Below, one piece after another: positions 53,711 through 61,973 of a stretch of 64,000 nucleotides of DNA. Where the stretch lies: NCBI RefSeq assembly GCF_005938675.2, contig NZ_VCCH02000005.1, positions 113,900 to 177,899 of the forward strand. The letters run 5' to 3'. The notes under the pieces are model-generated. The model saw nothing but the letters and a program-made list of their open reading frames with translations, was not told where the DNA came from and searched no databases. Numbering within the stretch: the first letter of the stretch is position 1; every line of letters begins with the position of its first letter. The DNA comes from Mycobacterium sp. KBS0706 (lineage in GTDB: Bacteria > Pseudomonadota > Alphaproteobacteria > DSM-16000 > Inquilinaceae). The translations under genes were made by a program, and so were the position numbers.

Positions 53711-54976
53711 TCAGCGGCGCGTCAGGCCGATCGCGGCCTCGACCAGCCTCTCGGCCGCGCCGGGCGCGAAGGCGGCGGGCAGGCCGTAGTAGCGGTGCGC
53801 CTCCTCCACCTCATAGCCGCCGTGCCGGTATTCGCCGGCTGGCGGGATGTAGCCGGGGCAGCCATCGGCGAAGCCGAAGGTCATGGTGCGGCCGGCCAGC
53901 GGGTCGCCGTCCAGCGCGCGGCGCAGGTCGAGCCCGGTCCGGGCGAAGATCTCGCCCGGCAGGCCGATCAGCCGTGCGCCGCCCCAGTCGAACAGGGTGA
54001 CCCGCGCCGGCCAGGGAGCCAGCGGCCGGGGCGCCACCCGTTCAGCCCAATCGATCCAGCAGCGCAGCAGGGCGGCCCGGGCCGGGCCTGCCGTTGCGGC
54101 CTCCCGGCGCCAGGCATCCGCCAGGACAACCGGCGCTTCAGTCTCGGTCCGCGCCAAAGGCAGCATCAACTCGGTCGAGACGGCACGGATGTCGTTGCCG
54201 AGCGGCAGCTCCGGCGCCTGCAGGGCCGATTGCGCGATCACGCCGCCGATGCGCTCGGCCTCGGCGAAGGTCCGGTCCGGCCGCGGCGCGGTCGAAATCG
54301 AAGCATGCGCCGGATGGCCGGTGTTGATGTCGCCGGTGCAGCCGGTGAGGAAGATCGCGACGGCGCCGGGATGGGCGGCCTCCAGGTGGCGGCGGACAGC
54401 GCCCGGATAATCGGCGGTGAACAGGGTGTTGTCGGCGCCCAGCACCACCGGGTGCAAGGCATAGGAGGCCAGGACCGCGATCGTCGCCCCGCCTGGCTCC
54501 CGGATCCGCAGCACCGGCAGCGCCGGATCGACCGGGCCGCCGGCATGGCGGCGGTTGCGGGCGATGCCGGGGTCCGCGCCCATGCCGAAGCCCAGCCGGG
54601 CCGGCCGCCGGGCCGCACGGGCCGCGGCGACGGCACGGACGCAGGCATCTTCCAATCGCTGCAGCCAGGCCGGGTCCAGCTCCGGGCCGAGCCGGCCGGG
54701 CATGGCGACGGGCCCGCCATGGGTGTGGGTGGCGGCGACGATCAGATGGCCGTCGGCGAGCCCGGCCCGGTCGCGGATCCGGCGGCAGCTGTCCTCGTGC
54801 AGGCCGATCGCGTCGGCGACCACGATCGTGGTCTCGCCGACCGCCACGGCGCGGACGGTCAGCGGGTCGTGCGCGCCGGTGGCAGGGCTGGTGCGGGCGG
54901 CGAAGCCGGACATGGCAAGGCCGGCCGGGGGCGTCACATCGATCACAGCCGCGCCGGCTGGTACAAGGCCGCTCAC
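53711..54976 (-). CDS. Neutral/alkaline ceramidase N-terminal domain-like protein
   Basis: 421 aa from GTG, overlapping the nagA stop (GTGA). IDVTPPAGLAMSGFAAR at the start, AATHTHGGP (His ligands) and LTGCTGDIN match the ceramidase N-terminal domain, a zinc amidase fold. Only this domain is present; full ceramidases run to 650 aa or more and are secreted, while this has no signal peptide. In an amino-sugar operon it may cleave an amide of an acylated sugar rather than ceramide. Confidence 0.85.
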   Translation of the reverse strand: MSGLVPAGAAVIDVTPPAGLAMSGFAARTSPATGAHDPLTVRAVAVGETTIVVADAIGLHEDSCRRIRDRAGLADGHLIVAATHTHGGPVAMPGRLGPELDPAWLQRLEDACVRAVAAARAARRPARLGFGMGADPGIARNRRHAGGPVDPALPVLRIREPGGATIAVLASYALHPVVLGADNTLFTADYPGAVRRHLEAAHPGAVAIFLTGCTGDINTGHPAHASISTAPRPDRTFAEAERIGGVIAQSALQAPELPLGNDIRAVSTELMLPLARTETEAPVVLADAWRREAATAGPARAALLRCWIDWAERVAPRPLAPWPARVTLFDWGGARLIGLPGEIFARTGLDLRRALDGDPLAGRTMTFGFADGCPGYIPPAGEYRHGGYEVEEAHRYYGLPAAFAPGAAERLVEAAIGLTRR

Positions 54977-56103
54977 GGCCGCTCCTCGCCCAGCACCAGG
55001 ACGGTGTCGATAGAGAGGTCCCGGTCGCCGGGCGCCCAGCGGAAGCGGATCAGGTCGGCCGGTGCGCCCACCGCTAGCACCCCTCGCCCGCCGGCGAAGC
55101 GGCCGGGATTGACGGTGGCGAGGCGCAGGGCGTCGGCCAGCGAAATCCCACCCATCTCGATCGCGAGGGCGACGTCCTGCTTCAGCGGCCGGGCGGCGCC
55201 GGCGAGCAAGGGCGTGCCGGCGAGGCCGAGCCGGCCGTCGGCGGTCAGCTCGACCCGGCCGCCGACCGGCTGGTCGTAGAGGCCGGGCGGCAGGCCGCCG
55301 AGCGCCGCCGCGTCCGAGACCAGCACGGCGCGGTCCAGCCCCTTGGCCCGCAGCATCGCCTTGAAGACCTCCGCCGACAGGTGGTGCCCGTCGGCGATGA
55401 AGCTGGCGGTCAGACGGTCCTCGGCCAGCTGCGACCAGATCGGGTTCGGATGGCGCGGCAGCATCGGGGCGATGCCGTTGCCGAGATGGGTCGACAGCAC
55501 CGCGCCGGCCGCGACCGCCGCGGCGATCCGGGCCGGCGAGGCGCCGGTGTGGCCGATCGCGACATGCACGCCGCGCGCCGCGAGACCATGGATGTAGTCC
55601 GGCGCGCCGTCATGGTGCGGCGACAGCGTGACCAGGCCGACGAGGCCGCCGCAGGCCGCCTGCCAGCGGTCGAACTCGGCGAGGTCCGGCGGCCGCACCT
55701 GGTCGCGCGGATGGGCGCCGCGCGGCCCGTCCTCCGGCGAGATGTGCGGCCCTTCGACATGCATCGCGGGGATGGCGTGGGCGACCAGCGGGTCGGCCGC
55801 CCGGGCTGCGGCGATGGCGGACAGCGCCGCGGTGATCGAGGCCTCGGAGGCGGTGATCAGCGTCGGCAGGAAGCTGGTGACGCCACCGTCCCGCAGCACC
55901 GCCGCCAGCCGCGCCACCGTCTCCGGCATCAGGCCGCCGCCGTTCAGGTCGTGCCCGGCGAAGCCGTTGACCTGCAGGTCGACCAGACCGGCCGACAGCC
56001 ACGCCGCCTCGCCCGCCGGGCCGTCCTCGATCGCGGCCACCCGGCCGTCCGCGACCGCGACCGCGAGGCTGCGGCCGGTGGTCGGGTCGCGGCCGGTGAT
56101 CAC
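54973..56103 (-). CDS. nagA: N-acetylglucosamine-6-phosphate deacetylase
   Basis: 376 aa from GTG 56103, overlapping the previous stop (GTGA). GLVDLQVNGFAGHDLNGGG, MHVEGPHISPEDGPRGAHP (metal Glu), IGHTGASP and THLGNGIAPM (His ligands), and VSDAAALGG (catalytic Asp) are NagA motifs. It removes acetate from GlcNAc-6-P (or GalNAc-6-P) in the cytosol, feeding the deaminase encoded just upstream in the operon. Confidence 0.94.
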   Translation of the reverse strand: MITGRDPTTGRSLAVAVADGRVAAIEDGPAGEAAWLSAGLVDLQVNGFAGHDLNGGGLMPETVARLAAVLRDGGVTSFLPTLITASEASITAALSAIAAARAADPLVAHAIPAMHVEGPHISPEDGPRGAHPRDQVRPPDLAEFDRWQAACGGLVGLVTLSPHHDGAPDYIHGLAARGVHVAIGHTGASPARIAAAVAAGAVLSTHLGNGIAPMLPRHPNPIWSQLAEDRLTASFIADGHHLSAEVFKAMLRAKGLDRAVLVSDAAALGGLPPGLYDQPVGGRVELTADGRLGLAGTPLLAGAARPLKQDVALAIEMGGISLADALRLATVNPGRFAGGRGVLAVGAPADLIRFRWAPGDRDLSIDTVLVLGEERP

Positions 56104-56870
56104 AGCGACCGGACCCGGCCGCGGAACCGGCCGATGAAGCGGCCATTGGCCTCGTCGCCGCCCGGGGCGTTGCCGCTGCGCCAGACCGGCGGCTCGATGC
56201 CGCGCTCGGCCAGCTTCGCAATGGTGCGGATGACCAGGCAATTCAGCGCGAAGGCGTTGGCGAAGGTGGAGACGGCGGCCACCGGCTCCCCCACCCCCGG
56301 AATCTGCACGACGGCGTCGCCGATCGGCACCTTGGTGTCGATGGCGATGTCGGCCAGATCGTGCAGGTTCTGCTTGGTCGGATGGCGGGCGGGATGGTCC
56401 GGCGCGGTCTGGTCGGCATGGCCGCGGGAGCTGACGCCGATGACGAAGGCGCCCCGTTTCTTCGCCTCGATCGCCGCGTCGATCAGGGCGGCGTTGATGC
56501 CATAGGCATTGACCAGGATCAGCAGGTCGTCCGACCCCAGGCCGCGGTCGGCGATCACCACCCGGCCGTAGCCCGGCGTCCGCTCGATCGCCATCGACCG
56601 CAGGGCGCCGTTCGACAGCAGCGTGCCCTCGTCGAGGATGGCCGAGACATGCATCAGCCCGCCGGCGCGGAAGAAGATCTCCTGCGCCGCCAGGTTGGAA
56701 TGGCCGCCGGGCCCGAAGACATGGACCAGCCGGTCGGCCGCGATCTGGTCCGCCAGCCGGGCGGCGGCGCGGTCCAGGCTGTCGCACTCGGTTTCCAGGA
56801 TCGCGCGCATCAGCGCATGGGTGCTGTCGAGATAGGCGGCGCAGAGGGCGTCGGCGTCGATGTCAGCCAT
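56100..56870 (-). CDS. SIS-domain sugar-phosphate-binding protein
   Basis: 256 aa. SIS pattern: VHVFGPGGHSNLAAQEIFFRAG, LLILVNAYGINAALIDAAIE and GAFVIGVSS. Similar proteins (UPF0309 type) sit in amino-sugar operons, with isomerase or regulatory roles not settled. It overlaps nagB by 8 bases and nagA by 4. No helix-turn-helix, so not an RpiR regulator. Confidence 0.88.
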   Translation of the reverse strand: MADIDADALCAAYLDSTHALMRAILETECDSLDRAAARLADQIAADRLVHVFGPGGHSNLAAQEIFFRAGGLMHVSAILDEGTLLSNGALRSMAIERTPGYGRVVIADRGLGSDDLLILVNAYGINAALIDAAIEAKKRGAFVIGVSSRGHADQTAPDHPARHPTKQNLHDLADIAIDTKVPIGDAVVQIPGVGEPVAAVSTFANAFALNCLVIRTIAKLAERGIEPPVWRSGNAPGGDEANGRFIGRFRGRVRSL

Positions 56871-57627
56871 GGGGGGTCGACTCCGGGTCCAGGAACAGGG
56901 TGACGGCGGGGTGACGGCGCAGCGCGGTCGCCGGGCAGGCCGCGCCGATCGGGTCGTGCAGCGCCCGGCGCACCGCCTCGCGCTTGGCCGCGCCCGGCAC
57001 CACGCAGACCAGCCGGTCGGCGCGCAGCAGCCGCGGCACCGTCAGGGTGATGGCGTGGGTCGGCACGTCGGCAAGCCGGTGGAAGCAGCCGTCATCGACC
57101 TGCTGCCGGCGGCAGACGGCGTCGAGCTCCACCACCTTCACATCCAGCGGGTCGGACAGGTCGGCCACCGGCGGGTCGTTGAAGGCGAGGTGGCCGTTCA
57201 CACCGATGCCGAGGCAAACGATGTCGATCGGCGCCTGCGCCAGCGCCTGGGCATACGCCACGGCGGCCGCGGCCGGGTCCGCGCCGGGCTCGATCAGATG
57301 GACCGCCCCGAAGGGCAACCGGTCGAACAGGTTTCGGCGCAGCCACAGGGCGAAGCGCTCCGGCGCGTCCGGTGCCAGGCCGATGTACTCGTCCATGTGG
57401 AAGGCGGTGACGCGGCCCCAGTCGATGCCGGGCTCAGCCACCAGGGCGTCGAGCATCTCGGCCTGGCTCGGCGCCGCGGCGAAGATCATGCGGGCGGACC
57501 CGCCGTCCTGCAGCAGGCGCCGCAGCTTCGCCGCCACGACGGCAGCGGCGGCCCGGCCCATCGCGGCGCGGCTGGGATGGAGCTGGACATCGATGCCGCC
57601 GGCCGGGGCGGAAACGGACAGGGTCAT
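56863..57627 (-). CDS. nagB: Glucosamine-6-phosphate deaminase-like protein
   Basis: 254 aa. FHMDEYIGLAPDAPERFALW (catalytic Asp in MDE) and LGIGVNGHLAFNDPP, the NagB substrate loop, are conserved. It converts GlcN-6-P to fructose-6-P and ammonia in the cytosol. Overlaps the epimerase gene stop at its start (ATGA). Slightly shorter at the C-terminus than E. coli NagB, and so probably not allosteric. Confidence 0.92.
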   Translation of the reverse strand: MTLSVSAPAGGIDVQLHPSRAAMGRAAAAVVAAKLRRLLQDGGSARMIFAAAPSQAEMLDALVAEPGIDWGRVTAFHMDEYIGLAPDAPERFALWLRRNLFDRLPFGAVHLIEPGADPAAAAVAYAQALAQAPIDIVCLGIGVNGHLAFNDPPVADLSDPLDVKVVELDAVCRRQQVDDGCFHRLADVPTHAITLTVPRLLRADRLVCVVPGAAKREAVRRALHDPIGAACPATALRRHPAVTLFLDPESTPHG

Positions 57628-58913
57628 TCAGGGCTCCGTTGGGCCGGCGAAGCCAGCCTTTCGATCGTCAGCAGCAGCGCCCGGGCGATATGGAACGGAT
57701 CTTTCACCGGCAGCGCCACAGTCTTGTCGAGCGGCGCGCCGGCGCGGTCGCGGATCTGCACCCATTCGCCGCCCGGGCCGGCAGGGAAGACGCGGTACGT
57801 GTAGGCCGCCAGCCGGTCGTGCCAGGCGGCGAGATCCTGTCGCCCGGTCTCGAGATGCAACAGCGCCAGCGTGTACAGCGCCTCGGCATGCGGCCACCAC
57901 AGCTTGGTGTCCCAGGTGTCGACGACGAGATCCTCATAGCGGTCGCCCGTCCGCCGGCCGCGCGGCGCGCCGCCGTCGCGGTCGGCATAGCGCAGCAGCC
58001 CGCCAAAGTCCTCGTCCCAACCCAGCGCCGCGGTGCGGAGGGCGATGTCGGCGAGGGTGCCGGCATCGAACAGCCGGAAGCCCGCCGCGATGCCCCGGCG
58101 CCGCAGCGACTGCCCGGCCTGCAGCAGGAACCAGCAGGCCTCCAGCACATGGCCGGGGGTGCGGTGGCGGGCCAGCAGCGTGTCGGCATCGGCGGCGGAA
58201 GCGGGCACCATTTCGGCGACGTCGTCGCCGGACACGAAATCCGCCTCGATCTCGCGCACCGCGCCCAGCACGATGTCGGCGGCCGCCCTTGAGCCGGTCG
58301 CGTCCAGCACCTCCGCCCCGACGCCGACCAGGATCATCGGCAGCGAGAAGCCGCGGAAGCCGGACCGGATCGGATACGGCTCCGTGCGCGCGGTGCCGGC
58401 GGCGATGCGGCCAGCGGCGCTCGCCAACAGCCGCTCCGCCAGGTCGCCCCACTCCCCGTCCCCGCTCTCCGCCGCCAGCGCGGCGAAGCCGAGGGCCACG
58501 AACAGGTCGGCGAAGACGCTGGTGTGCAGGTCCTCCGCCGGTGCCGGCGGCTTCGGCGTGCCGTCCTGCGCCAGAAGATAGGCCGTGCTGCCGTCCGGCA
58601 GCAGCGCATGGTCGCGCAGCAGGATGGCGGTGCGCCGCGCCCGGCCGAGTCCCGCGGCGGGGTCCATCTCGACCAGGCCGAGCCGCCCGGCGCGGGCCAG
58701 CCGCGCCATCAGCCACACCCACCGCCCCTGCGACCAGGTGTATTTGTCGCGCGACAGCAGCCGCGAGCCGTCATTCGACCAGCAGGTGAAGACCCCGCCA
58801 TGGCGGTCGTCCGGGGCGTTGGCCAGCCACCAGGCCAGGACGTCATCGACCAGATGGCGGGCGGTGGCCCGGCGCAGCGCCGCCTGGTCGGCGATCGGGA
58901 CGATCTCAGGCAC
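57624..58913 (-). CDS. AGE family epimerase/isomerase (N-acylglucosamine 2-epimerase-like)
   Basis: 429 aa from GTG. Six-hairpin barrel family: GGVFTCWSNDGSRLLSRDKY, WSQGRWVWLMARLAR, GHVLEACWFLLQAGQSL and DTWDTKLWWPHAEALYTLAL are AGE landmarks with the conserved His pair. It interconverts GlcNAc and ManNAc (or unacylated sugars). The context of nagA/nagB favours an N-acyl hexosamine. Overlaps the symporter gene by 8 bases. Confidence 0.92.
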   Translation of the reverse strand: MPEIVPIADQAALRRATARHLVDDVLAWWLANAPDDRHGGVFTCWSNDGSRLLSRDKYTWSQGRWVWLMARLARAGRLGLVEMDPAAGLGRARRTAILLRDHALLPDGSTAYLLAQDGTPKPPAPAEDLHTSVFADLFVALGFAALAAESGDGEWGDLAERLLASAAGRIAAGTARTEPYPIRSGFRGFSLPMILVGVGAEVLDATGSRAAADIVLGAVREIEADFVSGDDVAEMVPASAADADTLLARHRTPGHVLEACWFLLQAGQSLRRRGIAAGFRLFDAGTLADIALRTAALGWDEDFGGLLRYADRDGGAPRGRRTGDRYEDLVVDTWDTKLWWPHAEALYTLALLHLETGRQDLAAWHDRLAAYTYRVFPAGPGGEWVQIRDRAGAPLDKTVALPVKDPFHIARALLLTIERLASPAQRSPE

Positions 58914-60447
58914 GGCTGGCGCTCTCGCCGCGGACCGGGATGCCGGCCACCGCCGTCTCGTCGCTCTCCAGCGCGTCGATCAGGGCGTCGGCCTCGGCGT
59001 TCCGCCACGGCGCCACCAGGCCGATCCCGATGAACACGGCCAGCGAGCACAGCACCGGCCCGGCCACGGTGATCGAGGTGACCCAGTCCGGGTTCAGCGC
59101 CTTGATCTGGTCGACGAAGACGTATTTCACCAGCACGAAGACGACGAGGCCGGTGGCCCAGGATGCCAGCGCCGCGGTCGGGCCGCAGCGCCGGAAGGCC
59201 GGCAGCATGCCCAGCAGCATCGGGATCGCGATCGGCCCGACCAGCGCGCCGAACCACAGGATGATCAGCCCCAGCACGCCACCGAAGCTGTCGGCGGTCA
59301 GCGCGATGCCCATCGACAGGGCGATGAACAGGCAGGTGCTGAGCCGGCCGATAAACAGCTCGGTCCGGCCGGACATCTGCCGGGCACCCTTCCAGACCAC
59401 CGGCAGGATGTCGCGGGTGACGACGGACGAGACGGCGTTGGCGTCCGATGAGGTCATCGCCATGGTGTGCGCGAACATCCCCGCCAGCACGAGCCCGATC
59501 AGGCCGGTCGGCAGCAGGCTCTGGGTCAAGAGGGCGTAGGATTGCTGCGGCTGGTCCAGGTTCGGCAGCAGGATCGGCGCCGCCCACATCGGGAAGAACA
59601 GGATCAGCGGCCACACCAGATACAGCGCGGCCGACAGCAGCGCCGCCTTGCGCGCGTCACCGCCCGTCGGCGCGGCGATGAAGCGCTGCGCCAGGTTCCA
59701 GGTGCCGCCGTTGTAGGACAGGGTGTTGATCAGCAGGTACACCAGCACGAAGACGATGGTGTACTGGCCGTTGAAGGGCTGGGAATGGCCCGGCGGCAGT
59801 TGGTCCCAGATGGTCCACAGCGCCGAGACGCCGCCCAGCTTGGCCAGCACCGCGACGAACAGCACGATGCCGGCCAGGAGCTGGATGACGAACTGGCTGA
59901 AATCGGTCAGCGCGTCGGCCCACAGCCCGCCGATGGTGGAATAGATCAGGGTGACGCCGCCGGTCAGCAGCACGCCCCAGACCAGCGGCACATCGGCGAA
60001 GACCTTCAGCAGCAGGGCCGTGGCGGTCCATTTGGCGCCGACGTCGAACACCTTCAGCGCCCCGCCGCTCCAGGCCAGCACCTGCTGGGTCGGGATGTCG
60101 TAGCGGGTCGACAGGTATTCCAGCGGCGAGATGATCTCCAGCCGCTGCCGCAGCCGCGACCAGCGCGGCGCGAACAGCACCGACCCGACCACCATGGCGA
60201 AGGCGATGCCGATCGCCCACCAGACATAGAGGGTGAAGCCCGCCGTATAGGCGATCGCGGCATAGCCGACGAAGACCGCGGCGCTGTAGCCGGACATGTG
60301 GTGCGACACGCCGGACAGCCACCAAGGCATCCGGCCGCCGGCGGTGAAGAAGTCGGCCGCCGTCTTGATCTGGCTGCGGGCCCACACGCCGATGCCGATC
60401 ATCAGCAGGAAATAGGCCCACAGCACCACCCAGTCGAACGTCCCCAT
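58906..60447 (-). CDS. Sodium:solute symporter family protein
   Basis: 513 aa, 12-13 membrane helices. SGVSHHMSGYSAAVFVGYAA and ISPLEYLSTRYDIPTQQVLAW are SSS-family marks (sialic acid, glucose and amino acid symporters). First gene of the amino-sugar operon and thus the probable uptake route for N-acetylated hexosamine or sialic-type sugar. ATG 60447; two LacI-type operators lie 56-91 bases upstream. Confidence 0.93.
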   Translation of the reverse strand: MGTFDWVVLWAYFLLMIGIGVWARSQIKTAADFFTAGGRMPWWLSGVSHHMSGYSAAVFVGYAAIAYTAGFTLYVWWAIGIAFAMVVGSVLFAPRWSRLRQRLEIISPLEYLSTRYDIPTQQVLAWSGGALKVFDVGAKWTATALLLKVFADVPLVWGVLLTGGVTLIYSTIGGLWADALTDFSQFVIQLLAGIVLFVAVLAKLGGVSALWTIWDQLPPGHSQPFNGQYTIVFVLVYLLINTLSYNGGTWNLAQRFIAAPTGGDARKAALLSAALYLVWPLILFFPMWAAPILLPNLDQPQQSYALLTQSLLPTGLIGLVLAGMFAHTMAMTSSDANAVSSVVTRDILPVVWKGARQMSGRTELFIGRLSTCLFIALSMGIALTADSFGGVLGLIILWFGALVGPIAIPMLLGMLPAFRRCGPTAALASWATGLVVFVLVKYVFVDQIKALNPDWVTSITVAGPVLCSLAVFIGIGLVAPWRNAEADALIDALESDETAVAGIPVRGESASRA

Positions 60448-60503
60448 GAAGTCCCCCTTGCTGCCGGCCCGGACGTTGCGGGCCTTCCGGCGACAGGGTG
60501 TTG

Positions 60504-60538
60504 TGCAACCGGTTGCATGTCAAGCCGCAACCGGTTGC
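60504..60538. promoter_or_regulatory. Two LacI-type operators with GCAACCGGTTGC core
   Basis: Site 1 TGCAACCGGTTGCA (60504-60517) and site 2 GCAACCGGTTGC (60527-60538) are perfect palindromes with the central CG step of LacI-family sites. Centres are 22 bases apart, two helical turns, so two dimers would sit on one face. A further palindrome CGAAATTTCG follows at 60543-60552. Confidence 0.85.
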
Positions 60539-60621
60539 ATTACGAAATTTCGAAATCGTCGTACCATTTTGTTCCGCCGCTCCGCCGCGCTAAGAATGGC
60601 GGAGCGAACCAACAGGGCCCC

Positions 60622-61623
60622 ATGGACCAGCCGCCGAAACCCATCCCGACGATCGAGCAGGTGGCCCGCGCCGCGGGCGTGGCGCGGTCGACCGTGTCGC
60701 GCGCCTTCAGCCGGCCGGGAATGCTGAGCCCGCAGACCGTGGCCCATGTCATGGCCGTGGCCGCTCGGCTGGGCTATGCCCCGAACCAGGTGGCCCGGGC
60801 GCTGTCGACCGGCCGCTACGGCAACATCGCGCTGATCGTGCCCGACGTCGCCAACCCGTTCTTCCCGCCGCTGATCCGGGCCGCCGAGGCCCGGGCGGAC
60901 GCCGCCGGCCTCTGCGTCTTCCTCGGCGATTCGGACGAGGATCCCGCGCAGGAGGAGCGGCTGACCGGCAAGATGGCGGCGCAGGTCGACGGCTTCGTCC
61001 TGGCCTCGTCGCGGCTGGCCGAGGATGCCGTCCGGGCGCTCCGCGGCCGGCGGCCGGTGGTGCTGGTCAACCGCGACATCGAGGGGCTGGACCGGGTGCT
61101 GATCGATAGCGCCCCGGGCGCCGCCGCGGCGGTCCGCCACCTGCAGGAACTCGGGCACCAGCGCATCGCCTATATCGGCGGCCCGCCCTCCTCCTGGTCC
61201 AACCAGCAGCGGCGGTCGGCAGTGCTGCGGACGGCGGAAGAGCTGGGGGTCGAGGCCGTCGAGGTGGCTGCGGAGCGCCCGTCCTATGAGGGCGGGATGG
61301 CGGCGGCCTCGGCCGTGCTGGCCGCCCGGACCACGGCGGCGATCGCCTTCGACGACCTGGTGGCGCAGGGCCTGCTGGCCGGCCTCGCCGGGCTCGGGGT
61401 CGAGGTGCCGGCCGGGTTCAGCGTGATCGGCTGCGACGACGTGCTGGGCGCCCGCACCTACCCGCCGCTGACCACCATCTCCTCCCGCTCGAACGACGCG
61501 GGCCGGGCGGCCATCGAGATGCTGCTGATGCAGATCGAGTCCGGCCCGTCCGCCGGCACGGCGCAGCGGCTGGCGACGGAGCTGATCGTCCGGGCGACGA
61601 CGGCGGAGCCCGGCCGCCGCTGA
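60622..61623 (+). CDS. LacI-family transcriptional regulator of the amino-sugar operon
   Basis: 333 aa from ATG 60622. N-terminal helix-turn-helix and hinge helix: TIEQVARAAGVARSTVSRAF and APNQVARALSTG; the effector domain starts IALIVPDVANPFFPPLIRAAE. Divergent from the symporter gene with two GCAACCGGTTGC operators between, so it should repress that operon, and perhaps itself, until an amino-sugar effector binds. Confidence 0.95.
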   Translation: MDQPPKPIPTIEQVARAAGVARSTVSRAFSRPGMLSPQTVAHVMAVAARLGYAPNQVARALSTGRYGNIALIVPDVANPFFPPLIRAAEARADAAGLCVFLGDSDEDPAQEERLTGKMAAQVDGFVLASSRLAEDAVRALRGRRPVVLVNRDIEGLDRVLIDSAPGAAAAVRHLQELGHQRIAYIGGPPSSWSNQQRRSAVLRTAEELGVEAVEVAAERPSYEGGMAAASAVLAARTTAAIAFDDLVAQGLLAGLAGLGVEVPAGFSVIGCDDVLGARTYPPLTTISSRSNDAGRAAIEMLLMQIESGPSAGTAQRLATELIVRATTAEPGRR

Positions 61624-61638
61624 CCGGCTGGCATTCCG

Positions 61639-61821
61639 TCAGAGATCCTGGGTCGGTTCCGGGACGGATCGATCGGACGCGGCGGCGAACGGTGAGCCCT
61701 GGCCTCCCCGCGCGGCGCAGGCGATCCTGGCAACGAAGCGGCGTTTCACCTCGCCGATCTGCCGCTCGCAGGCAGCTGAGGGATTGTGATTGTCGTTGGC
61801 CTGAGGCCGGGGCGGAATCAT
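61639..61821 (-). CDS. Possible small protein (60 aa)
   Basis: In the 350-base gap between the LacI and kinase genes. Codons keep a G/C-rich third position (roughly three in four), and the sequence (ERQIGEVKRRFVARIACAAR core) looks protein-like, but no ribosome site precedes ATG 61821; ATG 61905 would give 88 aa. The rest of the gap holds the kinase promoter region and an AT-richer stretch near 61830-61860. Confidence 0.3.
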   Translation of the reverse strand: MIPPRPQANDNHNPSAACERQIGEVKRRFVARIACAARGGQGSPFAAASDRSVPEPTQDL

Positions 61822-61973
61822 GGCGTCATCAAAAATGCAGTGGACTATACCGCCAGCATGACACCACAACCGCAGATCCTCCAGCGAAAAGCCGCGGGCC
61901 TGCATTGGCAGGGCCGTTGACGGAAGTGCTACTCTAGGTTGATCAAGGGCAGCGCCAGCCTTGCCCGGGGGAG

